A stretch of DNA of 25,381 bases from DASYRM01 sp035646375 (lineage in GTDB: Bacteria > Acidobacteriota > Vicinamibacteria > Vicinamibacterales > UBA2999): the NCBI GenBank assembly GCA_035646375.1, contig DASRPM010000311.1, positions 1-25,381 of the forward strand, given 5' to 3'. Below are positions 7,787-16,034 of this stretch, one piece after another. Below the pieces are notes generated by a model. The model searched no databases and was not told the DNA's origin. It worked only from the letters and a program-made list of their open reading frames with translations. Made by a program: the position numbers and the translations under genes. Position 1 is the first letter of the stretch, and every line of letters begins with the position of its first letter.

Positions 7787-9135
7787 TCGCGCTGAAAAAG
7801 GCCATCTCACGACGCACCGTACTGCGCGGCCTGGGCACCGCTATTGCCCTGCCGCTGCTCGACGCCATGGTGCCGGCCCTGACGGCCATGCAAAAGACAG
7901 CCGCCGCGCCGGTGCGCCGCCTCGGCGTCGTGTATCACCCCAACGGCGTCATCTACGAGAACTGGCTGCCCAAGGGCACCGGCCGCGACTTCACCCTGTC
8001 GCCGATTCTCGAGCCGCTCGCGCCGTTCAAGAGCCAGCTGATCGTCGTGACGAACCTGTCGAGCCAGCAGGCCGAGGCGCTCGGCGACGGCGGCGGCGAC
8101 CATTCGCGGGCCTCGGGGACGTATCTCACCGGCGTGCACATCAAGAAGTCGGACAGCGTCGTCGGCAACGGCATGTCGATGGACCAGATTGCCGCGCGGG
8201 CGCTCGAGCGCGACACACAGCTCTCGTCGCTGCAGCTCACCGCCGACGACAACAGCCTGGTGGGCGCGTGCGACGTGGGCTACAGCTGCGCCTACAGCAG
8301 CACGCTGTCGTGGCTCACGCCCACGCTGCCGCTCATGGCCGAGAACAACCCGCGGGTCGTCTTCGAGCGCCTGTTCGGCGCGAGCGAGAGCAGCGATCCG
8401 CGCGCCCGCGCCTCGCGCCTTCGCCGCGACCGCAGCATCCTCGACTCGGTGACCGCGCGGGTGCGCGAGCTGCAACAGGCGCTCGGCGCGTCCGACAACC
8501 GCAAGATGAGCGACTACCTCGAGTCGCTGCGCGACGTGGAACGGCGGATCCAGAAGGCGGAAGAGCAGAGCACCAAGGACATTCCGGACGTGGCACGCCC
8601 GGCCGGCGTGCCCGACGGCTTCCAGCCGCACGTCGAGCTGCTCTACGACCTGCAGCTGCTGGCCTATCAGTCGGATCTCACGCGGGTGATCACGTTCATG
8701 TACGGCCGCGAGCAGACCGGCCGGCCGTATCCACAGATCGGCATCACGGAGCCGCACCATCCGCTGACGCACCATCAGAACGACGCCGGCAAGATGGCCA
8801 AGTGCACGGTCATCCAGACCTACCACGTGCGGCTCTTTGCGTCGTACCTCGAGAAGCTGCGCGCGACGCCCGACGGCGACGGCACGCTGCTCGACAATCT
8901 CGTGCTGCTCTACGGCGGTGGCATCAGCAACAGCGACCGGCACACCCACGGCCCGCTGCCGACGCTGCTTCTCGGCGGCGGCGCCGGCACGCTGAACGGC
9001 GGCCGGCACCTGGTGTATCCGCAGGACACGCCGCTGACCAACCTGCAGCTGACGCTGCTCCACAAGATGGGCGTGCCGGTGGAGCGGCTGGGCGACAGCA
9101 CCGGCCAGTTCACCGAGCTCGCGGACCTCGCATAG
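7783..9135 (+). CDS. DUF1552 family Tat-exported protein
   Basis: This 450-residue protein belongs to DUF1552, usually encoded with DUF1592-type cytochromes. The N-terminus has a Tat-like signal (S-R-R-T-V-L-R-G then a hydrophobic LGTAIALPLLDAM), suggesting folded export. Further family features are GVVYHPNGVIYENWLP, the GGGDHSRASGTYLTG segment, the LYDLQLLAYQSDLTRV helix, and the C-terminal LLYGGGISNSDRHTHGPLP with its conserved Asn and His residues. The family is related to DUF1501 and alkaline-phosphatase/sulfatase-like folds, but its activity is unknown. The ATG at 7783 overlaps the previous stop (ATGA); a longer in-frame extension from 7693 would run into the upstream membrane gene and lacks support. 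The next gene starts 1 bp after the stop. A second DUF1552 C-terminus lies at the right edge of the window. Confidence 0.93.
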   Translation: MIALKKAISRRTVLRGLGTAIALPLLDAMVPALTAMQKTAAAPVRRLGVVYHPNGVIYENWLPKGTGRDFTLSPILEPLAPFKSQLIVVTNLSSQQAEALGDGGGDHSRASGTYLTGVHIKKSDSVVGNGMSMDQIAARALERDTQLSSLQLTADDNSLVGACDVGYSCAYSSTLSWLTPTLPLMAENNPRVVFERLFGASESSDPRARASRLRRDRSILDSVTARVRELQQALGASDNRKMSDYLESLRDVERRIQKAEEQSTKDIPDVARPAGVPDGFQPHVELLYDLQLLAYQSDLTRVITFMYGREQTGRPYPQIGITEPHHPLTHHQNDAGKMAKCTVIQTYHVRLFASYLEKLRATPDGDGTLLDNLVLLYGGGISNSDRHTHGPLPTLLLGGGAGTLNGGRHLVYPQDTPLTNLQLTLLHKMGVPVERLGDSTGQFTELADLA

Positions 9136-9136
9136 C

Positions 9137-9820
9137 GTGGTGCGCACCGCCGTGGTCCTCCTGTGCTTCGTGGCTGGCGCCTGGACCAGCCCCGGTGTCT
9201 TCGCTCAGGCCCGCGCGCAAGCAGCGCCCGCGCCGCCGCTGCCGGCGGAGATTCCACTCTTTCCGCTTCCCGACGTCGTGCTGTTTCCCAACCTGCAGCG
9301 TCCGCTGCTGATTTTCGAGCCGCGCTACCGCGAGATGCTGGCCGATGCGCTGAACGGCAGCCGGATGCTCGGCATGGTGGTGCTGCGTCCGGGGTTCGAG
9401 AAGGACTACGACGGCCGTCCGCCGATTTACGCCGTCGGCTGTGCCGGAGTGATCGAGGAGCACGAGCAGCTGCCCGATGGCCGCTCCATCATTCTGCTTC
9501 GCGGCCTTACGCGGTTCCGCGTCCTGAGCGAGGATCAGCGCAAGCCGTACCGGCTGGCGCGCGTCGAGGCGATCCCCGAGCGCTTCACGGACGCCGACCT
9601 CGGTCCGCTCAGCGCGCTGCGCGAGCGTCTGGCCAGGCTGCTCGTGACCGTGCTGCCGCCCAACGTCGATCCGCCCGACCCTTCGACGAGCGATACGGAG
9701 TTCGTGCACGTCATCGCGCAGGCGCTGGCGATGCCCGTGCCCGACCGGCAGGAGCTGCTCGAACGCGACAGCGTTCTGGCGCGGGCGCGTGCGCTCGTCG
9801 AACGGCTCGAACGCCGGTAG
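9137..9820 (+). CDS. Exported Lon N-terminal (LON-N) domain protein
   Basis: This 227-residue protein begins with tandem GTG codons at 9137, one base after the DUF1552 stop. Residues 1 to about 29 form a convincing signal peptide (R then AVVLLCFVAGAW, Ala cleavage sites VFA or ARA). The rest is a LON-N/PUA-like substrate-binding domain with the hallmark IPLFPLPDVVLFPNL at residues 39-53 and IFEPRYREML at 59-68, then VGCAGVIEEHEQLPDGR and LLRGLTRFRV typical of the family. There is no AAA+ or protease domain, so it is a stand-alone LON-N protein. Such proteins are usually cytoplasmic, so export is unusual. It converges with the following minus-strand hydrolase gene, leaving only 3 bp between stops. 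The function is unknown; it may bind polypeptides or help mature the exported cytochrome proteins. Confidence 0.88.
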   Translation: MVRTAVVLLCFVAGAWTSPGVFAQARAQAAPAPPLPAEIPLFPLPDVVLFPNLQRPLLIFEPRYREMLADALNGSRMLGMVVLRPGFEKDYDGRPPIYAVGCAGVIEEHEQLPDGRSIILLRGLTRFRVLSEDQRKPYRLARVEAIPERFTDADLGPLSALRERLARLLVTVLPPNVDPPDPSTSDTEFVHVIAQALAMPVPDRQELLERDSVLARARALVERLERR

Positions 9821-9823
9821 CCG

Positions 9824-10636
9824 TTACCCGAGGAGAAACGTCGTCACGGCTGCCGCGTACTGCTCCGGTGCCGTGGTCATCCCCTCGTGCGCCTGGCCGT
9901 GCAGGACGGTCAGATGCGCGTGGGGCAGTTCGGCGGCGAGCGCGTCGGTGACGTAGAGCTCGTGCCGGCTCTCCGAGCCCACCTGCAGGCACACCGGCAT
10001 CGGGAGTCCGCGGTACTCGGCGGGATTGAAGGCATGCGCCCGCACCGCGCGGATGTCGCCCAGCGACGCGGGCGCGTCCATCACGATCGGTGGCCAAAGC
10101 TCGCTGGTGCGCAGCGCCTCGAGCTCCGGCGCGGGCACCCCAATCGTGTCGCGGAAGAAGGTGAACGCGAACCCCTCCCAGTCGCCGCGGGCGGCCAGCC
10201 CCTCGAGCGCGGCGGACGCCTCGCTCCCGAACATCGACGGGTGCGGCGGCTCGTAGAGCACCAGCTTCCGCACGCTCGCGGGCGCCAGGTGGGCAGCGTT
10301 GAGCGCGCACTGCCCGCCGTAGGAGTGGCCGAGCAGGAAGACGGGCGCGCCGATGTGTTCCATCAACGCGACCACGTCACGCGCTTCGTCCAGCAGCGTG
10401 TGGCCCTGCGTGGCCTCGGTGTTGCCGCGGTTGCGGCGCGCGATGGCGTAGAGCGTGAACCGTGTCCCCAGAATCGGCTCCACGAACTCCCAGTTCGTGA
10501 GGTGGTTGCTGAAGCCGCCGTGCACGAGGACGAGCGGCGGACCGCTCCCGGACTTCCGGTACGACACACGGATGCCCTGGGGCGATGTGAACTGCGACAT
10601 CACCGGTGCCGACGACGTGCTGGCCGTGCTGCTCAT
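9824..10636 (-). CDS. Alpha/beta hydrolase
   Basis: This 270-residue cytoplasmic protein has the alpha/beta-hydrolase fold. An oxyanion-hole segment LVLVHGGFSNH is at residues 36-46, the nucleophile elbow G-H-S105-Y-G at 103-107, and the catalytic His in HGQAHEG (His250). No signal peptide is present. It resembles epoxide-hydrolase, haloperoxidase or esterase relatives, and the substrate cannot be read from sequence. The start ATG at 10636 follows AAGGAGG, and that Shine-Dalgarno overlaps the stop codon of the upstream TPR gene (TAA at 10649-10647). The two genes are therefore almost certainly one transcript, with reinitiation likely. Confidence 0.92.
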   Translation of the reverse strand: MSSTASTSSAPVMSQFTSPQGIRVSYRKSGSGPPLVLVHGGFSNHLTNWEFVEPILGTRFTLYAIARRNRGNTEATQGHTLLDEARDVVALMEHIGAPVFLLGHSYGGQCALNAAHLAPASVRKLVLYEPPHPSMFGSEASAALEGLAARGDWEGFAFTFFRDTIGVPAPELEALRTSELWPPIVMDAPASLGDIRAVRAHAFNPAEYRGLPMPVCLQVGSESRHELYVTDALAAELPHAHLTVLHGQAHEGMTTAPEQYAAAVTTFLLG

Positions 10637-10646
10637 GTGTTCCTCC

Positions 10647-12005
10647 TTATGCGTGCGGCGCTGAACGCCCTGCCGCGGCTTCGGCCCGATGGCGCAGGCT
10701 CCAACTGAACGGGCAGTGCGGCTTGAGCGCGGTGCGCTCGATCGCGAGCGCGCGGGCGAGTGTGTGCTGTCCCGAGCGGAGCGCCGCCTCCAGCAGCGTG
10801 CGGTGCACGACGTCGCGCTGCGCGTGGCTGCCGCCGAAGGCGTGCGCCCGGTAGCGCACGGGCAGCAACAGTGCTACCGCGTCGCCGTAACGCTCGCGCC
10901 CGAAGGCGTCGATGGCTCGGACGATTGCGCATCCGGCACGGCGTGTCATCTCGGCGTTCGTGCCGGGACGGCTGGCCGCGTCGTCCACGGCGGCGAGTAA
11001 CCGCGCCGCGGCCGCGTGACGCCCCGTCGCCGTGAACGCCATCATCGCGTGCATGTCGTTGAAGGCGTAGAAGCCGTCCTCGGCGGTGGCCTCGTAGCTG
11101 TCGGCCAGCTCGGTCCAACGGTGTCCGACGTCGGCACCCTGCAGATGCAGCCGCCACAGCAGGGCCGCGGCATCGAGCATCTGCAGCTGCACTCGGGTCG
11201 GGGATGGACGCACGGAGCCGTCGTAGAGGGCGAGCACGTGGTCCATCCGGCCCTGGTCCAGGTGGTAGAGCGCCGTATGCCACCAGTTGTGGGACGCGAA
11301 GCCGTTGTCGTCCTGCGCCCAGTGCTCCCGGCGCGACTCCATCCAGGCGATCCCTTCTGCCTGGCGCGCCTGCATCTCCATCACGTGCGTGACGGCGTGC
11401 TGCGCCCAGCAGTCGTCCGGCTCGAGCTCGATGGCGTACCGGCCCGTCTCTTCCGCGCGGCCGTAGTCGCCGCACTCTTCGAGACCGAACGACAGCATCC
11501 CGAGCAGAAAGCCATACCCCGGCATGTCGCGGCTGTAGGCGGGCAGCGCGCGGGCGACGCGCCCGCGCAGGTTGTCGCGATCGCCGTGATAGAAGTCGGC
11601 GAGATGGCCGACCTGGAGCGCCAGGATGTCGGCGGGGTAGTCGTCGAGCAGCCGATCGAGCCGCGTCCGCATGCCCTCCCAGTCGCCCGCGGCCCAGTCC
11701 TGGATCGCCGCGATGTGCTGGCGCTCGCGATCGTTGGCCGACGGCGCCAGGCGCTCGAGATGCTCGAGGCCGCGCCGGACCTCGGGTAGGTAGCCCCGCT
11801 CCCACATCGTGATGCAGACCTCGGCCCGCAGGATGTGTCCCATGATGAAGCCGGGTTCGGCCGCGAAGGCCGCGTCGATGCTGGCAATCGGGTCGCCGCG
11901 ATACGACTGCAGCTGGCGAAGGGCGCGCTCGAACGCGGCGGCGCTCTCGGCGTGGACGGCCGAGGTCGGCAGCCCGCGCGCGTCGGTAATGGCGTGCGTC
12001 AGCAC
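10647..12005 (-). CDS. TPR protein of the TTC38-like family
   Basis: This 452-residue soluble protein is rich in helical TPR-like repeats. Its signature region is HAVTHVMEMQARQAEGIAWM followed by ASHNWWHTALYHLDQG, which matches the tetratricopeptide repeat protein 38 (TTC38) family known from eukaryotes and many bacteria. Conserved His and Trp residues concentrated here suggest a ligand or active site, but no biochemical role is established to my knowledge. The start is a GTG at 12005, preceded by GGGAGAG at good spacing. A 6-bp stem hairpin (GGGCCG/CGGCCC, 12018-12033) and a TATAAC hexamer (12043-12038) lie just upstream and might be the promoter and 5' leader. It overlaps the Shine-Dalgarno of the downstream alpha/beta hydrolase gene, so the two likely act together. 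Confidence 0.9.
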   Translation of the reverse strand: MLTHAITDARGLPTSAVHAESAAAFERALRQLQSYRGDPIASIDAAFAAEPGFIMGHILRAEVCITMWERGYLPEVRRGLEHLERLAPSANDRERQHIAAIQDWAAGDWEGMRTRLDRLLDDYPADILALQVGHLADFYHGDRDNLRGRVARALPAYSRDMPGYGFLLGMLSFGLEECGDYGRAEETGRYAIELEPDDCWAQHAVTHVMEMQARQAEGIAWMESRREHWAQDDNGFASHNWWHTALYHLDQGRMDHVLALYDGSVRPSPTRVQLQMLDAAALLWRLHLQGADVGHRWTELADSYEATAEDGFYAFNDMHAMMAFTATGRHAAAARLLAAVDDAASRPGTNAEMTRRAGCAIVRAIDAFGRERYGDAVALLLPVRYRAHAFGGSHAQRDVVHRTLLEAALRSGQHTLARALAIERTALKPHCPFSWSLRHRAEAAAGRSAPHA

Positions 12006-12080
12006 ATGACTCTCCCTGGGCCGTCATCGGCCCGTCGGTTATAAACGCGACGGAACCGCCCGAGACCCGCAGGATGGCGT

Positions 12081-13877
12081 TTAGAGCCGTGTCAGCGCGA
12101 CGGTGAGCACCCGGAGCCAGGCGACGAGAGCGCCGGCAGTGACCCAGGCCGGCGGGGACGTGGCTGCGTGTTTCTGCCAATGCGCGAGCCAGGTCCAACC
12201 CGTGAGCTCGGGAAACCCGAGTCCGACGAGGAGGGCATAGAGGGGCAACAGTGCGACGGCTCCCAGGAAGAGCCACACGACAAACGCCAGATGCCCGGCG
12301 AGCACCACCAGCCAATGACGTGCGGTGTCCTGCTTGTCCGGTGGGTCGCCGCCGAGCACGAACGCGGCGATGTCCTGCCAGTGGCGCTCTTCGATGGCGG
12401 CGCCGTGACGGCCGGGAACGTATTCGACATCCGTGATCGGCGACGAGCCATCGCTGAAGCCGTCGTGGCCGGCACCGCCCACGTCCTGCAGTTTGAGGTT
12501 CTGGAGGAATCGCGGAAAGATGGCGACGACCCAATCGGCGGTTGCCACGTAGTTCAGGACACGGCCGACCTGCTTCCGCCGCAGGTACCGGCGCCACTGG
12601 AATGACGATCGCACCACGCTCCCGGCAAACACGACGTTATGGAATCGAACGGGCCGACACGATTCGATCGCGCCCGCGAGGATGTAGGTTCCGTTGCTGT
12701 GGCCGATGAACGACACGCGCGCGTCCGGGTAAAGGCTTCGGACCGCCACGTACATGTCGAGCAGCCACTCCACCTTGTCGCGTCGCATCCACGGCAGCAG
12801 GAAGGGGAGGAGCGCGAAATAGCCGTACGAAGGCGCGACGGCCACGACCGTCAGCCCCTTGCTCTGTCCGGTGACCGACACCAGGCGCGCGACCTTTCGC
12901 GTCCAGTACCCCTTGTCGCGAATCCCGTGCACGACGAAGACGACGTCGTCGACGACGCGGCCCGGCTGCGCGCGCGATATCAGCTCGCTCGACGGATCTG
13001 CGCCGACCGGCAACAGGTGAAGCAGGTCGCTCCCCGTGACGGCGATTGGTGTCAACGATGCCCGCGAGCCGGTCAACGCATCGACGAAGCGGCTGCGCCG
13101 CTGAAGTCCGATGTCGTCCTCGCCCATCTGGATGACGTCGAAGTGGCCCGACTGCGGAACCTCCAGATAGAGAAAGTCGTCACCGGTCGCCAAATCGATG
13201 TTGTCCATCGGGCTGACGATATCGTCGCGTGTGCCCAGCAGCTGGATTGTCAGAGCAGGCAGGCGTGCCTGCTCTCGGAGCGCCAGCCACTGGAGCCTCG
13301 TCTGGGTGAGAAACGGAGCTCCACGGCGAATCGCGAACAGCGTGGGCTTGACGGGAAGGAGGTGGGCGAACGCGGTGCCGAGGTTGTTGGAGAGCGCCTT
13401 CAACCGGCTGACCGGGGAATCGGTCGTCCATCCGCGGTTGAGTCCGGCAATCAGAACGATTCGTTCGACCCGCTGCGCCCACGGACGGGCGATGCGCTCG
13501 TTGACGGTGCCATCGCGCCGGGTCCCGGCGGCCCTGCAGTAGAGCGCTCGCGTCAACACCGAGCCGAAGCTGAATCCGACGAGCACAACTCGAGAGTACG
13601 GCCGGCCGTCTTTCGCTCGCTGATTCCATTGGCGATCGACCACGCGCAGCAGTTCCGAGACGACTCGGTTTGCATCCTGAAGCGACCAGAATTCGATGGG
13701 CAGCAGCGGGGTCATGACGTCGGCATCCGGCCGCACCTGGCGAATTGCCGCGACGACGTATTGAAGCTGGCTGCGACGGCTGCGTGACCACCAGGTGCAG
13801 CCGTGCAACGCCACTATCAGCGTGGTCGCCTCCGCGTCGCCGCGATGGACCACCGAGTGCACGTGCCTGACCACCAT
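12081..13877 (-). CDS. Double serine-hydrolase-module protein with C-terminal membrane anchor
   Basis: This 598-residue protein appears to contain two alpha/beta-hydrolase modules. The first (about 15-270) has LIVALHGCTWW, a nucleophile elbow G-F-S103-F-G, a candidate acid at D218/D219 (LLGTRDD) and His245 (VPQSGHFD). The second (about 308-510) restarts with VFVVHGIRDKGYW, has G-H-S394-N-G, and candidate acid and base D448 and H491. Two hydrophobic segments (about 523-553 and 577-597) form a C-terminal membrane anchor. There is no N-terminal signal peptide, so both modules probably face the cytoplasm. The start ATG at 13877 has AGGAGG very close (3 nt); the adjacent GTG codon at 13874 would have better spacing. 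The closest concept is a lipase or esterase acting on membrane lipids, but the substrate is unknown. Confidence 0.85.
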   Translation of the reverse strand: MVVRHVHSVVHRGDAEATTLIVALHGCTWWSRSRRSQLQYVVAAIRQVRPDADVMTPLLPIEFWSLQDANRVVSELLRVVDRQWNQRAKDGRPYSRVVLVGFSFGSVLTRALYCRAAGTRRDGTVNERIARPWAQRVERIVLIAGLNRGWTTDSPVSRLKALSNNLGTAFAHLLPVKPTLFAIRRGAPFLTQTRLQWLALREQARLPALTIQLLGTRDDIVSPMDNIDLATGDDFLYLEVPQSGHFDVIQMGEDDIGLQRRSRFVDALTGSRASLTPIAVTGSDLLHLLPVGADPSSELISRAQPGRVVDDVVFVVHGIRDKGYWTRKVARLVSVTGQSKGLTVVAVAPSYGYFALLPFLLPWMRRDKVEWLLDMYVAVRSLYPDARVSFIGHSNGTYILAGAIESCRPVRFHNVVFAGSVVRSSFQWRRYLRRKQVGRVLNYVATADWVVAIFPRFLQNLKLQDVGGAGHDGFSDGSSPITDVEYVPGRHGAAIEERHWQDIAAFVLGGDPPDKQDTARHWLVVLAGHLAFVVWLFLGAVALLPLYALLVGLGFPELTGWTWLAHWQKHAATSPPAWVTAGALVAWLRVLTVALTRL

Positions 13878-13926
13878 CCGCCTCCTGTTCCATCCATAAA
13901 CGTCGCGGCCAGCGAAACCGCACGCC

Positions 13927-13955
13927 TCGACGGGAACGCCTCCGCAGCCTATGAT
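13927..13955 (+). promoter_or_regulatory. Putative sigma-70-like promoter for a leaderless mRNA
   Basis: TCGACG (13927-13932) and TATGAT (13950-13955) are separated by exactly 17 bp. The -10 hexamer ends 8 nt before the ATG at 13964, so transcription would begin at or within 1-2 nt of the start codon. No Shine-Dalgarno is visible. Matches to consensus are 4/6 and 5/6. Confidence 0.45.
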
Positions 13956-13963
13956 CTCCTTCG

Positions 13964-15403
13964 ATGACGCTCGAGACTCTAGCGAAGAGCGGCCGCGTCG
14001 CGCTGGTGGCGCTGTGCGTGGCCACCGTCCTGTCGTGCTCGACCGGCCAGCCGCCGCCGGCCGAATTCACCAGCGCCGGCCGCGGCGCGCCGGTGACGCC
14101 TGCCCTGCCGTGGGAGCAGTGGCGCGACCAGGCGGACTTCGAGGCGTTTCCGCCAGTGGAGCCGGTCAAAGGCTTCGACGTGAAGCACTGGCTCGTCGGG
14201 CCGTTCGATCCCCGGGCCACCAACGACCGGATGAAGCTGGAGTTCCTGGGCGCGGCGACCAACGGCGCCGTGCCTCCGGGCATCGCGCCGCTGCCGGTCG
14301 ACGTGTTCACGTCCACGGACTTCTACGCGGATCGCGAGTTGTGGAAGGACCCGCGCTATTTCCGCTGCAACAGCCCGTACGGGCTGGAGCAGCAGTGGCG
14401 CGGCAAGATGATCGGCGACAAGCCGCCGGCCACCGCGTCATGGGGCTATTGCGATCGTGATTACCCGCGCTCGGCCATCGTCAGCCCCTACACGTTCAAG
14501 ACGGCGCAGGCGCACTACGAGGCGCTGCTCGCCGAAGCCAAGGCGCGCGGGGGACCGACGCAGCACACCTACGCCACGGTGCCGGGCGAGTGGAGCGGCC
14601 GTTATGTGTGGCCGCGCGGGCAGAACTGGTATGCCGAGATGATCTGGAACCAGTATCCAACGCTGCTGTCGCTCCTGACCGAGGAATACCAGACGCGCAT
14701 GGTGCAGGAGGCCTATCACGACGCGCACACGAACGCGCCGCAGTGGCCGGCGCAGTACTGCTGGCCCGAGGGCTTCATGCGGCGGTGGCACTACCACGGG
14801 GTCACCAACCAGCCGCATACGCTCATCGTGACGCCAACGCTCGTCCAGTTCATGGCGGGCGACGCCGACAACTTCGTCACCAACATCCACATCGGCCGCG
14901 CGTTCGACCTGTCAGGCGGGGTGCCGCGTCTCGGTGCCGAGGTGCCGCGCTGGTACGGCGACACCATCGGGTTCTGGGACGGCGACGCGCTCATCACCTG
15001 GACGTCGAACATCCTGGGGTGGAAGGTGCACGGTAACTTCGAGTTCTCGAACCAGCTCCAGACGATCGAGATCTACACGCCGCGGCGCGACCAGGCCGGC
15101 AAGTTCATCGGCCTCGATCACGAGGGCGTCTTCTACGATCCGGAGGCGTTCGTGGAACCGGTCCGCATGACGCGCACGCTCGAGCGGAGCAGCGGCTTCG
15201 AGGAAGGGGCGCCCTTCGATTACATCGAGTGCGTGCAGACGATCTACCCGATCGACGGACGCGCGACGCCGGTCGTGGCCGGCAGGACGATTCCGTTCAC
15301 GGTGCCGCAGATGTACAGCCGCCCGTGGGCCAAGATCTGGGAGGAGCACTTCGAGAAGGGGATGAAGCGCCCGCCGGAGAAGGAGCTCCTGACGTTCCCG
15401 TAG
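13964..15403 (+). CDS. Secreted or lipoprotein paralogue 1 of the cluster's unknown family
   Basis: This 479-residue exported protein has an N-terminal hydrophobic segment ending in VLSC25, a possible lipobox, so it may be a lipoprotein. The body aligns with the 447-residue protein at 17084-18427 over nearly its whole length: YFRCN/YYRCN, ASWGYCDRD/ASWGNCDDD, the HYEALLAEAKARGGPT block, NAPQWPAQYCWPEGF, GFWDGDALITWTSN, and KFIGLDHEGVFYDPEAF. Four cysteines are shared and could form two disulfides. The WDG-L-x-x-T motif and the later DPE-F pattern also occur in the shorter protein at 18968-19735. I do not recognise an assigned function. The gene is convergent with the DUF6644 gene at 15471 and ends at the palindromic element. 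The start has no Shine-Dalgarno, but a -10-like TATGAT lies 8 nt upstream. Confidence 0.87.
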   Translation: MTLETLAKSGRVALVALCVATVLSCSTGQPPPAEFTSAGRGAPVTPALPWEQWRDQADFEAFPPVEPVKGFDVKHWLVGPFDPRATNDRMKLEFLGAATNGAVPPGIAPLPVDVFTSTDFYADRELWKDPRYFRCNSPYGLEQQWRGKMIGDKPPATASWGYCDRDYPRSAIVSPYTFKTAQAHYEALLAEAKARGGPTQHTYATVPGEWSGRYVWPRGQNWYAEMIWNQYPTLLSLLTEEYQTRMVQEAYHDAHTNAPQWPAQYCWPEGFMRRWHYHGVTNQPHTLIVTPTLVQFMAGDADNFVTNIHIGRAFDLSGGVPRLGAEVPRWYGDTIGFWDGDALITWTSNILGWKVHGNFEFSNQLQTIEIYTPRRDQAGKFIGLDHEGVFYDPEAFVEPVRMTRTLERSSGFEEGAPFDYIECVQTIYPIDGRATPVVAGRTIPFTVPQMYSRPWAKIWEEHFEKGMKRPPEKELLTFP

Positions 15404-15409
15404 CGAACG

Positions 15410-15468
15410 GTCGTGGGGGCCGGCTTTAGCCGGCCCTGGATGGGCCGCCTGAAGGCGGCCCCCACGAC
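15410..15468. repeat. REP-like double-hairpin element, probable bidirectional terminator
   Basis: Two perfect 8-bp-stem hairpins lie side by side: GGCCGGCT/AGCCGGCC with a 2-nt loop (15418-15435) and GGGCCGCC/GGCGGCCC with a TGAA loop (15442-15461). They are enclosed by a further 12-bp inverted repeat, GTCGTGGGGGCC (15410-15421) against its complement (15457-15468). The element fills almost the entire 67-bp gap between two convergent genes, so it can act as a terminator for both. GC-rich imperfect palindromes of this style, whose translation reads like RLKPAPT, are in my recollection dispersed in Acidobacteria genomes. Only one copy is visible in this window. Confidence 0.7.
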
Positions 15469-15470
15469 GG

Positions 15471-16034
15471 TTACTTTGGAAGGCCCAGGAGATCTTCGAA
15501 GTCGACGTCGGGCGCGGCCTCGTCAACGGGCGCCGCGGCGCGCGTGGCCGTGAAGCCGATCACGCGACCGGCGACGATCACGCCCACCCAGATGAGCAGC
15601 GAGAGCGTCGCCACCACCTTGCCGATCGGCGGCGCCGACCGCTCCGTGTCCCACCGGGCCATCGTCTTCCGCGCCGTGAGCTCGAAGACGAGCATGTTCA
15701 GCCCCGCCAGCACGAGCAGGATCATCTTGGCGCGGAAGAACGTGTTGTTGAAGTAGACGACGGCGTTGGTGATGAACATCAAGCCGCCGGTCGCGGCGGT
15801 GACGACGAAGGCCACCCAGGTCCACGTCAGGAGGTCGGCCAATATCCGCGACACCGCCCGGTTGGTAGAGGCGAGGCCCAGCAGCCGCAGGTCGAGAATC
15901 GCGATGGTGCCGAACACCAGCGCGAGCCCGACGACGTGTATCGATTCGAGCAGCGGAAACGAGTACAGCGAATCTCGGATCTGGACGGCCACGCTGGACT
16001 GCTGCAGCCACTCGAGCATCGAGGTGATATCCAC
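15471..16034 (-). CDS. DUF6644-like four-helix membrane protein (copy 1)
   Basis: This 187-residue membrane protein has about four helices. Helix one carries the signature ESIHVVGLALVFGTIAILDL with H33 and the D48-L-R50 motif at its end. Later segments are FVVTAATGGLMFITNAVVYF, RAKMILLVLAGLNMLVF and a C-terminal LLIWVGVIVAGRVIGF. It matches the neighbouring protein at 16035-16556 at corresponding positions (H32, D47, R49, K in the third helix, GR near the end). The start is a GTG at 16034 directly abutting the neighbour's TAG stop, with GAGG about 6 nt upstream, so the two are translationally coupled. Conserved intramembrane His suggests metal or haem binding, which is inferred. The C-terminus is acidic (DEAAPDVDFEDLLG). 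Confidence 0.87.
   Translation of the reverse strand: MDITSMLEWLQQSSVAVQIRDSLYSFPLLESIHVVGLALVFGTIAILDLRLLGLASTNRAVSRILADLLTWTWVAFVVTAATGGLMFITNAVVYFNNTFFRAKMILLVLAGLNMLVFELTARKTMARWDTERSAPPIGKVVATLSLLIWVGVIVAGRVIGFTATRAAAPVDEAAPDVDFEDLLGLPK

Noticed and set aside
10633..12597. A 654-residue minus-strand open frame spanning the TPR gene and the end of the double-hydrolase gene
   Set aside because: Arg-rich out-of-frame translation; it crosses two well-supported genes.
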